Positions 12,815 to 30,589 of a stretch of 64,000 bases of DNA are shown here, one piece after another. The notes under the pieces were generated by a model. The model saw only the letters and a list, made by a program, of their open reading frames with translations, had not been told where the DNA came from and did no database searches. Position 1 is the first letter of the stretch, and each line of letters begins with the position of its first letter. A program made the position numbers and the translations under genes. Source of the stretch: Amia ocellicauda (Eukaryota > Chordata > Actinopteri > Amiiformes > Amiidae); NCBI RefSeq assembly GCF_036373705.1, contig NC_089868.1, positions 12,153,020-12,217,019 on the forward strand, read 5' to 3'.

Positions 12815-13725
12815 TACAGATAACGTAATAACATTTTCTTAATGATAACGTAATGTATTACTTAATGGAGACCCGTATGTTTGAAATTATTTTTTTAGGA
12901 TATTGTAATTATACTGATAATATAATGAAACTCAAAAGTCAACACAAAGCTGTAGCTGTACTAGCATTAGCATCACATTAGGCTTAAGCAACACTGAATG
13001 CCACTACTACCACAGCTGACACGGGGCAAGAAAGAATCTGTAAACGTGGCATTTTATTATTTATGGATAATTTGCCTGCTTGTGGACTTAATCTGCAGTT
13101 AAACAGCCATGCAAATTCACTGTTCAGAGCCATGCTGATGTTCAGCAGTAATCAATGAATGGGGCTCAGTGCAATTGCTTTAAGGTGTCTCAATGGAAAG
13201 GGCTGTGAACAAAGTCTTAGTGTTGGCCCAGATTATCTTCATCATGCAAGAGCTGTTTTGCAAATGAGAGAACAATATGTCTCAGAAAGATTTTGAATGC
13301 TGGAAATTGAACTGCCATCTCCTACTGTCAATGCAAACCTCCACAGTTGGTGGAGACAGAAGCGGGAGAGTCTGATGAAGGAGAAGGTCAGTGTGAGGAG
13401 AAAGTGATAGAAATGGAAGAGGGGCAAGAGGGACGTAAACAACAAGAAGAGAGGGTGACCGAGACAGAGGAGCGAAAAGGAAAGAGGAGATGAAATCCCC
13501 AATGAATGGCACAGGACTAACTGCTTACTTTACTGTACTGCTGTACTGCGAGACATGCACACTGTGACTAAGTTGTTTTAAAGACACCACAGTTACAGGT
13601 ACATTAAATATACTGTACTTACACTGTATTACATGGTGAATGCAATTCATGTTTAAATCATTTAAGCTGGCCAGTAATTACACTGCATGTATGTATAACA
13701 ACATGACATCCACAAATTATGCTAT
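12815..13725. other. No gene recognised
   Basis: Apart from a purine-rich stretch at 13350-13500 (AGGAGA/GAAGAG words), I see nothing identifiable. Confidence 0.4.
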
Positions 13726-13729
13726 ATCA

Positions 13730-13895
13730 CAATGTTTTATATCTACAATTAACCATTTATACAGCTGGGTTTTTACTGCAGCAATCTAGGTAAAGTCCCT
13801 TGCTCTAGGGTACTACAGCAATGTCCCCCACCTGGGATTGAGCCCACCACACTGCATACTGGAGTCCAGAGCCCTAACCGCTACTCCACACTTCT
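13730..13895 (-). repeat. tRNA-derived SINE, minus orientation
   Basis: Read on the minus strand, GTGGAGTAGCGGTTAGGGCT is a tRNA-like A-box region. GGGCTCAATCCCAGGTGGGG is the degenerate B-box region, and GAGCAAGGGACTTTACCTAG is the usual SINE core. The L2-type tail is not present within the copy. Confidence 0.65.
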
Positions 13896-13899
13896 GCCT

Positions 13900-15275
13900 G
13901 TGGGAATGTGTAACGCACTAATAAGAAGCTTATTCCTCTATGAAAGATACACACCAGCAGTACCTGGTACGGAAAAACATTTGCAAATGTAATTACAATG
14001 AGTATCTTGATGATTATCAATTTTGTAATTCAATGTAGTTCCTTTGGAAGTGTACTGTATTTTAAAGTGATGCACAGTTCCATGGTAATAAAAGATAACC
14101 TGAATGTAGTTGCATTGTGATTAAAATAAAGCAATGTATTTAAATGCCATTCCCCTGGAAGTGTACAGTATTTCTAAACGAACAGGAGCTAGTCAATTCC
14201 TGTTTGATCTGATCACATGTATACTTATCTTTTGGGGATCTGACATTGCACTTCAATAATAAGAACGGTAGCCTATTTGTTTTAAATGCTTGTGTTTTAT
14301 GTACATTTCAACACTGAAATGGCATAAATCTTCAACAGACACAATAATTTACTGAACATGTTCACTTAGTTTAATCATTCGGCCTCACTGATCATCATAC
14401 AAAACAACAAGCGCTAGTGAGTTTTACAGACAATGATCTACAATATTTGTGTTGAAAGCATTGCAAGTCAATATGAAAGTTCCTTTACTGAAGCTTCTCT
14501 GGTGCCTCCTAAGGCAAAACACATTGAAGAAGGAACTATACAGATGTATAGTGAGGAGGTTAGGTTACATGTTGTAGTGTGGTTTCACCAAGAAAACATG
14601 GAATACAACATGGTGCACAATTGAGCAAACGAGGTTTTATTATTTGACTGGGTGTGAGGCGCAGATAACTGGAAGGCAAGTTTCTGTACTTCATTTGGAA
14701 AAATACCAAAATAAATATCAGACACCTTGGATATGTATTCCACTATTTGCCTCTCCATCTCAAAAGGAAAGATCTGTCTATTCTTAATGTATCCAAATTA
14801 TGCCGTTCTTCCCTGTATGTCCTCTACATCTTTTTGCAATCTCGACATGTGACAACCAGTCCCAAATGTCATGTGACAACTTTCCTCAACCAGACTGTTG
14901 TGCTAACTTTATGCTGACTACCTGACGTGATGTGTCATAGCCTTCCTGTCATGCACACAAATAAATATGCCTCTGGGTTTTCCAAGAGTATTCAGTATTA
15001 TCAATTATGAAAAAATTAGCAGGACTGGCATCTGTCTCTGGTGAATAAAACTGTACCAATAGCACCATCTGGTGATTTTATTTATTTTTCTTTATAAGAC
15101 TCTTCAAGCAACTAGTGAATGAAATTCTGCCACTGAAGAGTCACTTAGATAGAATTACTATCTGATGCACTGTCCTAGCAGATCAAAAAATATATTTTAA
15201 ATAAAATCAAATGTTGTATTTCTCTCTGCTGGTGTATGGTTAGTTGTCTTCATGAGAAAATTAACACAATATTTG
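13900..15275. other. No gene recognised, AT-rich
   Basis: No splice-bordered open frame, and no repeat family recognised. Confidence 0.4.
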
Positions 15276-15596
15276 TTTCCTATTAAAGTCTTCTCCTGAA
15301 TCACAGGACAATACAATCAGCTGGTAGGATCCAGCACATAGAAGCAGGTCTGCAGTCCAAGGAATACACATATTGTGTCGACTGCAGACTGCCACACAGT
15401 CCCTGCTTCTCACTCCTAGGAGGGTTTTTGATTGGTGGTTTCAATTATTGGCACTAATTTCTAGTCTAGCAAATGAAACGCATAATAACCCACATTTTCA
15501 CAGAGCAAATCAACCATTCTTGTTTATTAACTTTATTTCACTTTAATACATATGTTGAGCCAGGAATAAAACCATCTCTTGTATTGACTGCACCAT

Positions 15597-15694
15597 TATT
15601 TTATTTTATTTTATTTTATTTATTTATTTATTTATTTATTTGTTTATTTGTTTGTTTGTTTGTTTGTTTGTTTGTTTGTTTGTTTGTTTGTTTG
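15597..15694. repeat. (TTTA)n-(TTTG)n microsatellite
   Basis: About 25 tetranucleotide units change from TTTA to TTTG and directly abut the foldback element. Confidence 0.9.
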
Positions 15695-16285
15695 GTCCTG
15701 GGTAGTAAGTGCTATTTCCTAATTGCTTATGCCTCAAAAGAATACAAAATGGCTATTATTCCCCACAAACTTTGCTATTGTGACCAGGACAGTGATATTT
15801 TGAAATGTAATTATTTCCAATGAGAAAACGGGTGTTTCGTTCACATAAAGTCAGAAATAAATGACTCCAAAAGATTTAGAAGTCAGTCATTATTCGAGAT
15901 TTAGGATTATACTGTAAAGACCCTGTTCGCCTGTTTTCTCACTGGAAATTGTTACATTTAAAAATATGAAACTTTGAGAAAATGGGCGAATTTATGTCTT
16001 TACAGTATAATTGTAAATCTCGAAAAAAGACTGACTTCTAAATCTTTTGTAGTCATTTTTGTATTGCTTTAGTATAAATACATGTTAGTTTGGATTCATA
16101 TGTTGTTATTTTCTGACTTTATGTGAACGAAAAGACACAAATTTGCCCGTTTTCTCATTGGAAATAGTTACATTTCAAAATATCACTGTCCTGGTCACAA
16201 CAGCAAAGTTTGTGGGGAATAATAGCCATTTTCTATTCTTTTGAGGCATAAGCAATTAGGAAATAACACTTACTACCCAGGAACA
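15695..16285. mobile_element. Foldback element, ~590-bp near-palindrome
   Basis: The left arm starts CCTGGGTAGTAAGTGCTATT and the right arm ends with its complement (AATAACACTTACTACCCAGG). The arms stay complementary for about 230-250 bp each, up to a short loop near 15940-15965. One arm has an extra segment of about 45 bp (16045-16105). The matching site in duplicon B (38410-38470) lacks it, so it is an insertion or was lost from B. There is no open reading frame. Confidence 0.8.
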
Positions 16286-16810
16286 AAAATTGTATTACAT
16301 AGTGTAATGAATTTATGAAAAGTAAATGCATGTGGAATGTCTTGTGAAGTAATTCGTTTCTGCTAAAGATGTTTACTGCTCACATGGTATCTAATTTCCT
16401 GTTACTAGTTGTTTTCTGCATTTCCTCAAAACCCTGATGATTGTCGGTTTATTAAATGATTCTAAATAGGAGATACTGAGTGAGTTGCTGGTATCCTCTT
16501 CTCTACTTGTATCTCGCTGGCCTGCACCTCACTAATCCAGGTGTGTGTCTGTTTTCAGTTTTTACGAGTGTCTGAATGTAACCGGGGCTCATTCGTACTA
16601 TAATGAGCCCGTTACAAAGTGACGTAACCCCTCGGTAAAAGTAGTACAGTGTTAAGCCTCCCACGGTAGGGGGCCCGGCCTTTTGGCATAGAGGGCTTAA
16701 CGCTGTACTGCGCTGGAGCCGCTGCGGTGCGGAGCGCTCGGAGGAGCGCCGGTGGTGTGTGGCTCGAATCCCAGGGCGTGGAGCTCTGACCCGCATCAGC
16801 TACATAAAGG

Positions 16811-21141
<4,331 letters not shown>

Positions 21142-21291
21142 CTTGTCTGCAAGCAGTTGCACCTGTTGGCCAAGAGATTCACTCTTGCCAGGTGGCTTCC
21201 ACAATGTCAAGGGATGTGCACTGTCTGTGAGCTCTTCTCAATAATGAAGGCTTTGGCACAAGCAGAGCCGTTCAAGGTTCTGGAGTCCCTG

Positions 21292-21299
21292 TGATGTCA
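21292..21299. promoter_or_regulatory. CRE-like site upstream of kinase gene A
   Basis: TGATGTCA, followed 8 bp later by ATGACGCGCG, lies about 150 bp upstream of the gene A start codon. A perfect TGACGTCA with similar flanks (TTGTGACGTCACAA) occurs at 59450 on the far side of gene C. Regulatory use is inferred. Confidence 0.3.
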
Positions 21300-21309
21300 C
21301 AATGGGATG

Positions 21310-24300
21310 ACGCGCGTGCCGTGCAAGCCAGCAAAGTATGTCTGTTTAACGTCTCCATGGTTACGGTTGACTGCGCAGACCCTGCTTTATATACAAATAT
21401 TAATGTACGCATATTTGTCATTCATGTTAATTAATTGCAGGCAATGGGGAAAATGTATATACATATATATATATATATATATATAAAATGATCATTATTA
21501 TGATGATGATGATTATTATTATTATTATTTGAAATGTATTGTTATGGAGGTTTGTTGCACTCAGTGCTTGTTATTGTGTGGAACCCAGTAGCAGCCCTTC
21601 CTGGTTATTAGCCAGTAGGACGTTAGTATTATGGGATGTCCCATGGCTGATTGCTCGCAGGTTCCCGGTCCGGACTGGGGCAAGAGCGGCACTTTGTACT
21701 CGTCAAGCACAGGTACTGGGTTTGTTTTCCTGATTTCTATAATTAAACAGCTAAACTGCGGATCGTCTGACCTGTGGACATATTTCAACCTCGCGTCCAA
21801 AATATAAAAGTGCGCACACGAGCAGGCAGGGGGGCTGGGGGCTCACGGTGCCACAGCTTGTTCACCAGAAACTCCTCCATCAGGGCTGGAAGCGGCTGCT
21901 TTCAATGAGGTCGCATATTTGTAGCGGCGCACGAATAGAAAACGGCGCCTCAGCCGATACAATCACAGCTGCACCGAAACAGCTGGTTGACGAGAAAGCG
22001 CGCCTCGTCTGCAGTATAATGGCGGTTCAAATGGGATATTTCGCTGCTGTATGTGGTTGTGAAGCAAAGATGTGTTTGAGTCCAAATCCGCCTGATTTCA
22101 TGGATCGCATGGAGATTTTGAGGCGAGTTTATTGACTTCGAAATGAATTCCTCAATCCTCATTTTGCAGCATTAATTTTGAACAGACAGTGATCAAGGGA
22201 AGTGTTAAGACTTGAATGTAATAAGACACGAAATGCTTGAAAGTTGATCTATCTGCCTACAGTAATCTTTAACACATTAAAACAATACAAGTGGTCTGAA
22301 AGCGCTGTAATACTTATATGCACATCTATGTAAACGTTTTATTTTGCACTTTGTCAAATGAAAGTAATAAATATGTGTGTGTGTGTGTGTGTTGGAGGTG
22401 TATCCCTGGTGTCTGGACCTTGACTATACCTTGACCAAGACATTTGCACCCTGGCAAAAAGTAATTGACTACCCGTGCCGTAAAACGTCAATTAACACGC
22501 CTGGCGTTTAATCCAAATAACTGCGAGGAGCCGCGGCGTCAATTAGACCAGCGTTTGTATTAATAATCATCAGTAAAGAGACACCGCGGACACACGCAGG
22601 GTAAGAAGAGCCTGGAAAGATAATAGACCAGGCTTTTATTGATTGAGTTATTATGATCCATTAATCATTTGCTTTCCAAAGATGCAAACAAATCACATTC
22701 AGTGTATGGTGAAGTACACACTGGATTGGACACCAGATACCGGTGATTGTGTTAGCAGTGTAAGAGTCCATATACTGTGAACTGTCGCTAAATACACACA
22801 AAGCACCTCAACACGACTGTGGAAATACGCTTTAAACCCAGCCATCAACATTATACTTCATCAATGCATTGTTTATGTGGCAATGGACACAATGTACAGC
22901 AATACAAACATACAGCAATATATGGGTCAATGACGTGACACATGCATTCTGGAGTCCCAAGCATATTACAAATATTAGATGTATTTATTTGTTATTAAAT
23001 AATATGTCTCAACACTCCTATCTTTATTCACTGATTGGAGTATTTTTCACGAGTATTTAAAATGTTAGGATCTATTAATCTCCAATCATCCAAAATGTCA
23101 TACTGTCCACACCTAAAATGAAAATTCAAAAACTACAATTACAAATTACAAAAACGAATTAAGAAAACTATAAAACCTTAGATCTAACAGTTGGACATAA
23201 TTGTGTGAGTGTTTGCATTGTTGTATAAAAATATTGCAAAGACTCTTAATTTCATTTAATTTTTACATGAAAGATACTTTTGTCCCCATATTGGGATTTG
23301 TCATTCCGGACAACAGACACTCAGGAGCATTTTTACATCATTGCATTTTGCTGGCCATGTGATGGACATTATCATTTAGAAGATGATGAAGGACCCCCAG
23401 GCTGTGCAGAAAGTTTAGTAAGTCTCTCCTAAAATGTTGATAATTTGACCTTTTCGATCACTGGTGCACTAGGGTACAAAATTCTGTGTCATACAGGGCA
23501 ACACTTAAAAATCATTTATAATATAGTTTTTTGATATGTATATTTATTTGTGAAAGATGGCATTGAATAGTTGTAGGTCATAGTAATACATTTATATAAA
23601 TTGTCAAGTAATTGCCTGATTCATAAGTTAAAACTTGTATTTTGTCCTAGCAGGAAATGATCACTTTCTGTTATCTAACAATATCACTCATTATCTGGAG
23701 TGACTTGCTTATACTTGTATTGTTTTTAGGAGTATTATTAAGCATGTAGGCATCACATTTACATTGTCATGTTGTTTAAATAACACAATGAAATATTTAT
23801 AACATTATTTCTGTAGTTTTAATGTACATATTTTGTGTGGATGTCCTTAAATAAGAAACAAGATGGCAACATGGTCATTATTGTTTTGTTTTAATTTATG
23901 TTTATGTCATGAAGTCATTTGCAAGTTTTAAGAGAATATAAAAATCCAAGATCAAAAATAGCATAATTCCTATATATTTAATATGGTATGATATCAAAAT
24001 GTTCAATATACTTTTTAATCTGTTGAAATATTACTGAATTGACTTCATGTCATTAATGACTTAGAACATTGTTGTCGCAATTTGTTTTTACATCACAAAT
24101 GTTTACATGTTTGTTGTATAACCTAAAAATACTTAATGTGCTGAAAATTATTAAGTTAATGTTTTGAAATCTTATGTTTTACTGCTATGGCTTTATCAAA
24201 TATGCCTTGAGTGGAAATGTATTGCTCACCTCTGATTATTTGCTGTTAATTTAAATAAATTATACATTTAGTAACTCTCACTCTCAGTTAAATATAGAAT

Positions 24301-24869
24301 TATTTTTTAACTACATCTTTGTTGCTGAGACTATCTTGAGATATCATCCCGTATGAAATCTCACAGTATGTCATTCTGAGTAACAATATCAGTCAGGTAG
24401 GACAACACTGAATATTCTTGTAAAAATACAGAAGTCAGTAACAATAATGATATACTTTTTACTAGAAAGCATTTTTAGACATTTCCCAGCATTTTCCACT
24501 ATTCAGCGTTATGTTTTGAGTGACTAACTTCACAAAATGTGCCGCTGTCAATAGAAAAGCCCACATTTGTGAGATTAATTGTGTTTTTTGTTTTTTTCTG
24601 GGCTGAATATGTTTGTTGAGATACATATGAATACTCATAACTCACTCTATGCTGACAAAAAACTAAAGTCAAATAATTTGCAAATCTATCTATGTTATCC
24701 GGTATGACATTTTTGATACTAGAAATAATGATTTATAATACAAAAGTATACATTATTTTCAGAAATAAACCTTTGAAATATATGCATAACATTATAATGA
24801 AGAGCTTTAATTTGTATTTTAAACTGTTTTTTTTTTTTTACCATTTTAAAATCCTTATTCATCACTGAC

Positions 24870-24890
<21 letters not shown>
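21310..24890. other. No gene recognised; AT-rich with short microsatellites
   Basis: (AT)n occurs at 21462-21485, (GT)n at 22373-22393 and (AT)n at 24873-24901. A GC-richer island at 21640-22020 has several CpGs (GCGGCGCACG, AACGGCGCCT) and could be a promoter, but no exon could be tied to it. Confidence 0.4.
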
Positions 24891-24901
<11 letters not shown>

Positions 24902-24904
<3 letters not shown>

Positions 24905-25160
24905 TAAATGTCTATAATTTTAATGGTAGGTGTATTTTAACAGTGAGAGACTTATAATGCCTTGCGAATTTCCCTCATTAACATGCAAATCCATTTATAA
25001 CTTTTTTGAAATGCATTTTTCTGGATTTTTTTGTTGTTATTCTGTCTCTCACTGTTAAAATACAACTACCATTAAAATTATAGACTGATCATTTCTTTGT
25101 CAGTGGGCAAACGTACAAAATCAGCAGGGGATCAAATACTTTTTTCCCCTCACTGTGTAT
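24902..25160. mobile_element. Internally deleted Tc1 derivative
   Basis: GTCTATAATTTTAATGGTAG near the left end is the inverse of CTACCATTAAAATTATAGAC near 25066-25085. The right terminus (GGGGATCAAATACTTTTTTC) matches the terminus of the Tc1 copy at 40654-41682. Only terminal and subterminal sequence remains, about 260 bp, with no transposase. Confidence 0.75.
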
Positions 25161-25164
25161 ATAT

Positions 25165-27545
25165 ATATGTATACACAAACCTTTAAGTTGGAGGTATGGC
25201 GCCATCGAGGGAACCTCACAAAGAACCTCGACGACATTTAAAAATAATTGAGTGGAGTCATTGGTTAGGCAGAAGACATCAAATGGTGTTCTAGGCAGAC
25301 TTTTCCATGATGTGAAAAGGTTCAAATTCTGAGTGTTTAACTTATCTTACTTTAAAAGAAGAAAAGAAAAACATTGATCAAACATTTGTGAGGTTTGATT
25401 AAAAGTGCAGTGACTCTGACCTACAGAATCTTTTCTGTTTGTTTGTTTTAAATATGAGGACACACCTACACACAAAACTGAATGTATCTAAGAAATACAG
25501 CAACATGTAAATCTATATATGCATATTTTTGTTTGTATTTTTTACATTGACAGAAAAGGCCAAGCTGTACATTTCCCTATGGCAAACTAGCCTTTTTATT
25601 TTGTAATAAAGCTGTTTACTGTCATTTGTGTTGAGTGTGTTATTACTCTGTATTCAAGCAAATAACACAGGAAGAAGGGTTTATGAAAGTGATACGACCT
25701 ATAATATTTATGTCACTTTATTTGAATTGCACAAAATCCTTCATAGCAATGTAATGTGAGTGTTATAACTCTTGCAGCACCTTATACCAGTGTTATAATA
25801 CATGTTAATGTCCTGGTTTATTGAATATACTTAATCTACATACTGAAATGAGTAGCTTACTTCCATTTAAGCAGCACAAAAAAGAGCAGCAAGTAAAAGA
25901 TTGACATGGTCCTTCATTTGAGCTACAAAGGTATATATTTATTTTAAAATAAGAAAACAGTGACATGATCAAACAATAAGATACAGATGTACATCAATAA
26001 TCCATTTAGGTCCACAATGAACAGAACACAATATTAATTATGATGAGAACAATATGTACCAAGCTGTGCATACATTTTCTTCAATTGAAATCTACAATTT
26101 TCTTTGGTGTCCTATGGCAAGATGTTATGTCCCATGTTTCATAGCAGAGTGTTATAACATTATGTCTTGTATGTATTTATACCTGCATTATGACGCTTTA
26201 CCCCCAAAATCAGGACGAATCATTTTATGACATGTGGCATGCATGGTTATGTCAAACATTTCATAGGGAATGCTACAATCAGTGTTGTGAATACTTATGT
26301 GCCTGTTATGTCAGTTGGAAAATGGTTATGGCTGGTTATGAATGTATTATGGCTGTGTTATGTAGCCTTTATGTAGGCTACATAGAGGGGTGTTCAAATA
26401 AAGCGTTACCATGCGTGCACTGCTTCGAAGCACTGGACACATGCTCTCCATAGTGACATCAGCTGCTCAATACATGGTATTGCGACTGTATCGAGTGACT
26501 GGAAAGACAATAGTCCTCGGACATCAGCCAGGCAATATACAAATGAACCCATCGTCATCATGTCCACAAATATTCGGTCATTAAACCTGCTTTGTCAGCA
26601 AGGTATAAGTAACATTATGTAATAGTTTCTCTGTGATCAATATAAAGACTCAAGACTAGATGATGAATTTAGAGTAGGCAGTCACATTTACCTGATTAAT
26701 GTCGTATGTTAAGTAGCCACGCCAAATAAATGCAATTAACTATAAGCATAGTCTACATTTCATATAGCCTAGATATAGTCAACAGTTACATGTATTTCCT
26801 GTTCATATATTTAGGGATGTGGTTGTGTGATGATCCAAGTGATGCTGATATAGAGTATCGCCTACATTTTGTTTATGACAGATATTGTGCACCTGGGAAA
26901 GTGATGGTTTATATAACAGAGGGCAAAGACTATATTGGGAAGTACAGAGAGACATGCTTGTTTAAACCAGAAGTGTCGATACTGCTTCGTGAAGCCTGCT
27001 TCGAGTGTCACATCACTAATTGTCGGTGGATATTTTAATGCATTTTATTGATAATGTGCTCTTCTCACACCCAGGGTGCTACAAGTCTAGAAAAAGATAA
27101 GAGTTGTGTTGCATCCATGTCTTAATGTCCAGTAAGCAGTTTGTAAGGACTGTATGAGTGACTGTCATATCAGGCTTTGTGGCCATGTAGATTTAGGAAT
27201 AATTCTGAGGTCATGTGGTTTGTGGGTTTCCAGGGAATGGCATTTAAAAGAGGACATTTTATGATAAATACAGGTTGAAAGCTGCAAGAGACAGATCTTC
27301 AAAAATAAATGCAAAATCTATTTTAACATTGGAAAAAGCCTTTCTAGTGAATACATTCAGGGCCTGTAGACAGTCCACACCCCCTTGAGCTTTATTCACA
27401 TTTTGGTGTGTCAGAGCCTCAGAGTTTCATTAATTCATTTTTTCCACTCATCTACACAACACACTCCGCACTGTTGAGGTGAGAAATTTTTATCATGAAA
27501 AAAATCTTAAAAATACAGCCTCCTCCAGCAGCAGCAGCCATCCCT
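25165..27545. other. No gene recognised
   Basis: AT-rich. An open stretch at 26800-27038 (plus) resembles no family I know and has no splice support. Nothing else was identified. Confidence 0.35.
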
Positions 27546-27554
27546 GAGACTGAC

Positions 27555-27654
27555 CTTGAAATAACGGTGCAGGCAGTCCTGGACGGAGCTCTGAAGGAGG
27601 AGGTCCAGAGCCCGGTGGGGGGAGGCCTCTGAGGAGACAAGTGCAGCTCCGCTG
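27555..27654 (-). CDS. Isolated candidate exon, 33 codons, gene unknown
   Basis: A 100-nt minus-strand stretch is flanked by a good acceptor (CTCTCCTGCAG) and donor (CAAG|GTCAGT) and is open in one phase. It encodes SGAALVSSEA... followed by an amphipathic RALDLLLQSSVQDCLHRYFK. The GC content is well above its surroundings. No neighbouring exon was placed with confidence, so it may be a relic or part of a longer gene with widely spaced exons. Confidence 0.35.
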
Positions 27655-27659
27655 CTGCA

Positions 27660-29275
27660 GGAGAGACACAGATGGGGAGACACAGGGGCCACAGTTATTA
27701 AACACAGCCCGTGAGGAGTCAAACACATTGACCCCACTGGTCTTCCATCAGCCACTGATTTGTTTCATTTGAAAAAGATCAGACACAAATGGGGGGTTTG
27801 TTCTTAAGTTCTGTCCTTCACACCAATTTCATTTTTCAGATCAGTGCTCTTCCTGCAGGTCATTATCTCTGACCACAGCCCTGCCATTGACTGCAAAAAA
27901 GCAAAAGTGCCTCAAACTTATGCTCTGACATCGGGAGCAGCCTGGCTGTGAGTGCTGTCCTCTGATCTCTATTGCTGGGGTGTGAGACTGCAGTGGGGAG
28001 CCCATCTCCTTCCCTGAGGGAGTGTGGCACTTATTTACCCTGGGGGCTGTCTGGCAGGCTGAAAAGAGCGTGTGCATATTCCCTATTCCACCTTGCACAG
28101 TCAGTCCATGATTGTCATACGACGGTGAAATTAGTTTGATTCTATCGATTGATTGATTAGATGGGTTGAATGGCCTCCTCTCATTTGTAAACTTTCTTAT
28201 ATTTTACGTGCACTAAAAGTGACATGACCAATGAAACACGAGAGGAAGACCTGGATTGGTGGAAAAGCTTATCTGCGTGTCTAACCGCAAATAACTGTAC
28301 AACAAACCAAATAAATATAGACAGACAATATATAACAAGCTATCGCGGAGGAGCTGGGGATGAATGGTGCCTACTGATGTAGCTAGAATTCTCCTAGGAA
28401 ATGGGTAAGCACAGATAAACAACAAAAAGGAGACTTACATTACTTACAAAGATTTGCAACTTCAAATAAACACACTGAAACATGCTCTCTGCATTTGTGT
28501 CTTTATGGTGAGGGTAGTCTGAGTGAAATCTTTATTATTTAATTTTTTACATATTTCTAAATGATGTAAAAGCTCCTGATTTCTTCAGCAGCCCCGTTGT
28601 AACCTCAAAACATGTCAGGTGACAGAGCTTTCTGTAGACATGCCTCGCAGCTGAAGCTTCCAGAAATGTCTTAAAATTCACCTATTTTAAAAAGCTTTTA
28701 AGGATCTCTGTTAGTTGCAAGTTTTTAAATCCTCATAGGCATTCTTACATGCTTGCTCCCCATTATTGGCTGACCTGCTTGTTTTGTCAGTATGTTTAAA
28801 TTGCCACTATTGTGCTGCTTGTTGCCTTTGCTAACTCACAGAGTCCCGAAGCTGAAGGTCATGCTATCCGTTCTGCATATCCCCGTCCGTACACACGTCT
28901 TGCTTGTGGCTCCTGACAGTCTGCATGGGCTGCACTCGATGGTATCAGTTCAGGTTTGACAATCGTGATTGCAACCATTGCACAGAATCTGATACGCAAA
29001 AACAATAAACATTCAAAACAGAAGTTACAAAAAAACATTATGCATATTTAGTGTTGATTGTGTAATCTCTAATATAGGACAGTTCCTAGGACAGACAACA
29101 GACAACACATACAAATCAGACAAAAGGCGTCCAGAAATGGCTTGTACCCATTGATCGCATAATAAGCAAGAGTAGTCTGTTCCTGCTCCCTTGTTGTGGG
29201 TCCAGGACATGTAAAAGAAAGAAATACTCATACTATAGTTAGAGCATCCATTCTAGGAATAGTCTTGATTGGAAG
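27660..29275. other. No gene recognised; interspersed-repeat tail at 28155-28200
   Basis: GATGGGTTGAATGGCCTCCT at 28159 onward is the tail of a repeat I recognise from many fish genomes. The rest has no identifiable content. Confidence 0.4.
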
Positions 29276-29279
29276 AGAC

Positions 29280-30020
29280 TGAGTTAATTAATTACATTTG
29301 CCATTATATTGTTTGACCTGAGCCCAACATTTACAGCACACCCCTCTATCCTGTCCGTCCACAAACACCGGTAACAGCATTGTGGGCCACTTCAGGTCTT
29401 TTCAACCATTTCTACTTGAAATTTTGCTAAAACATCTTATAACAGGATAAATCCTATGAATTGTTTTGGAAGAAACTTCTTTAACTTCATTGGCGAGATG
29501 ATACCTAACAGAAATCTTAAAAAAACTAAATCAGTTTATATTTTTTTAAATTGCATTCCAGTAAAATGTTGCAGGGGGAATAGAAATACATCATTTCCTA
29601 GTTTGTTTAATGTCACATTTCCTATTTAAAATATCCACGTCCTCCAGCAATAAGGATGATGTCTGAACAACAGTCTCTAGCTGGCAAACCTCCTTATATA
29701 ATCTTAACAGTAATAAAGTCCCTCTGGGAATTGCAACAAAAACTATTGCAAATTAACTGGATTTTTAAATGCATTGAAGAATTCTGAGTAATTAAATAAT
29801 TATATTTTAATTTAATAATTATGTTTATATATTCATTTCCAAGTCAATTGTACCCGTTTATGAACAGTAGCAAGTTTAACAGGGATTTTATTCACATCAA
29901 AATTACATAAGAATTCAATATCACCAACCTTCTGAAAGATAAATCTAGTGAATACATAACTGATCTAGATATTCCTTCATTCTTCCATAATAGAACATGG
30001 TCTGATACAGATAAATCCCT
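29280..30020 (-). mobile_element. L1-type LINE fragment (ORF2 C-terminal region)
   Basis: The minus strand at about 29505-29420 reads RYHLANEVKEVSSKTIHRIY, a hallmark of the C-terminal region of vertebrate L1 ORF2. More L1-like text lies upstream (YGRMKEY near 29990). Frames are broken by stops, so this is a dead, truncated copy interrupted on its 5' side by the LTR-like block at 30021. Confidence 0.6.
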
Positions 30021-30412
30021 TGTTCGTGATGGGTTAGTGAACCCAGGTGCGCAGCGACAAGGCAGATCAGGCTAGCAGGAGGTCAAGGGCCGGTGAACAG
30101 TACAGTGTAGGTCATGGGATCAGACAAACAACACTAACTAGGTAATCCAAAGAGCGATGATCAAAACACAGAGCGCTCTACAGAACTAAACATTCAGAAA
30201 AGCAAACTCCTAGAGAAGGCAAGACTTCACAGAGAACAAAGGGGTATATATACAGGAAGCAGGTGAAGCAAGGAAATGAGGAACAGGTGTGCTAATGGAT
30301 TGGGGAACAAGGGGCAATAATTCAATAATGAGGTGAAGAGGAATGAAAGAGACAGGGGAGACATAACACTGGGGAAAACTAAGACCTCTGGTGGTGAAAT
30401 GTAGACATGACA
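30021..30412. repeat. Solo LTR-like block
   Basis: It starts TGTTCGTGATGGG and ends GTAGACATGACA, with GGGGTATATATACAGG inside. It shares its plan and several words with 12389-12809. No convincing target-site duplication was seen. Confidence 0.45.
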
Positions 30413-30589
30413 GGAACCCCCCTCATGCTATATATATCACAAACCAAGAATTACAATTATTATTTTTTTCTATAATGGGCATGAAGTTCAGACTACTTCT
30501 TTCTTCCAGATCTTAACATATCTTGGAATTAAAATGTGTAATCACCTTTTAATAGGAATGTCACTGAAAAGCCCAGTAAAGAATTTATG

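Noticed and set aside
13780..13895. tRNA gene candidate on the minus strand
   Set aside because: It has A- and B-box-like sequence but continues into a SINE core and does not fold as a tRNA with a proper acceptor stem.
26190..27038. Plus-strand open frames of 87 and 102 codons
   Set aside because: No recognised domain, no supported splice sites and ordinary AT-rich composition.
30500..30545. Plus-strand ILTYLGIKM resembling an L1 reverse-transcriptase motif
   Set aside because: It is on the opposite strand from the adjacent L1 fragment and lacks neighbouring L1 motifs, so it is probably chance.
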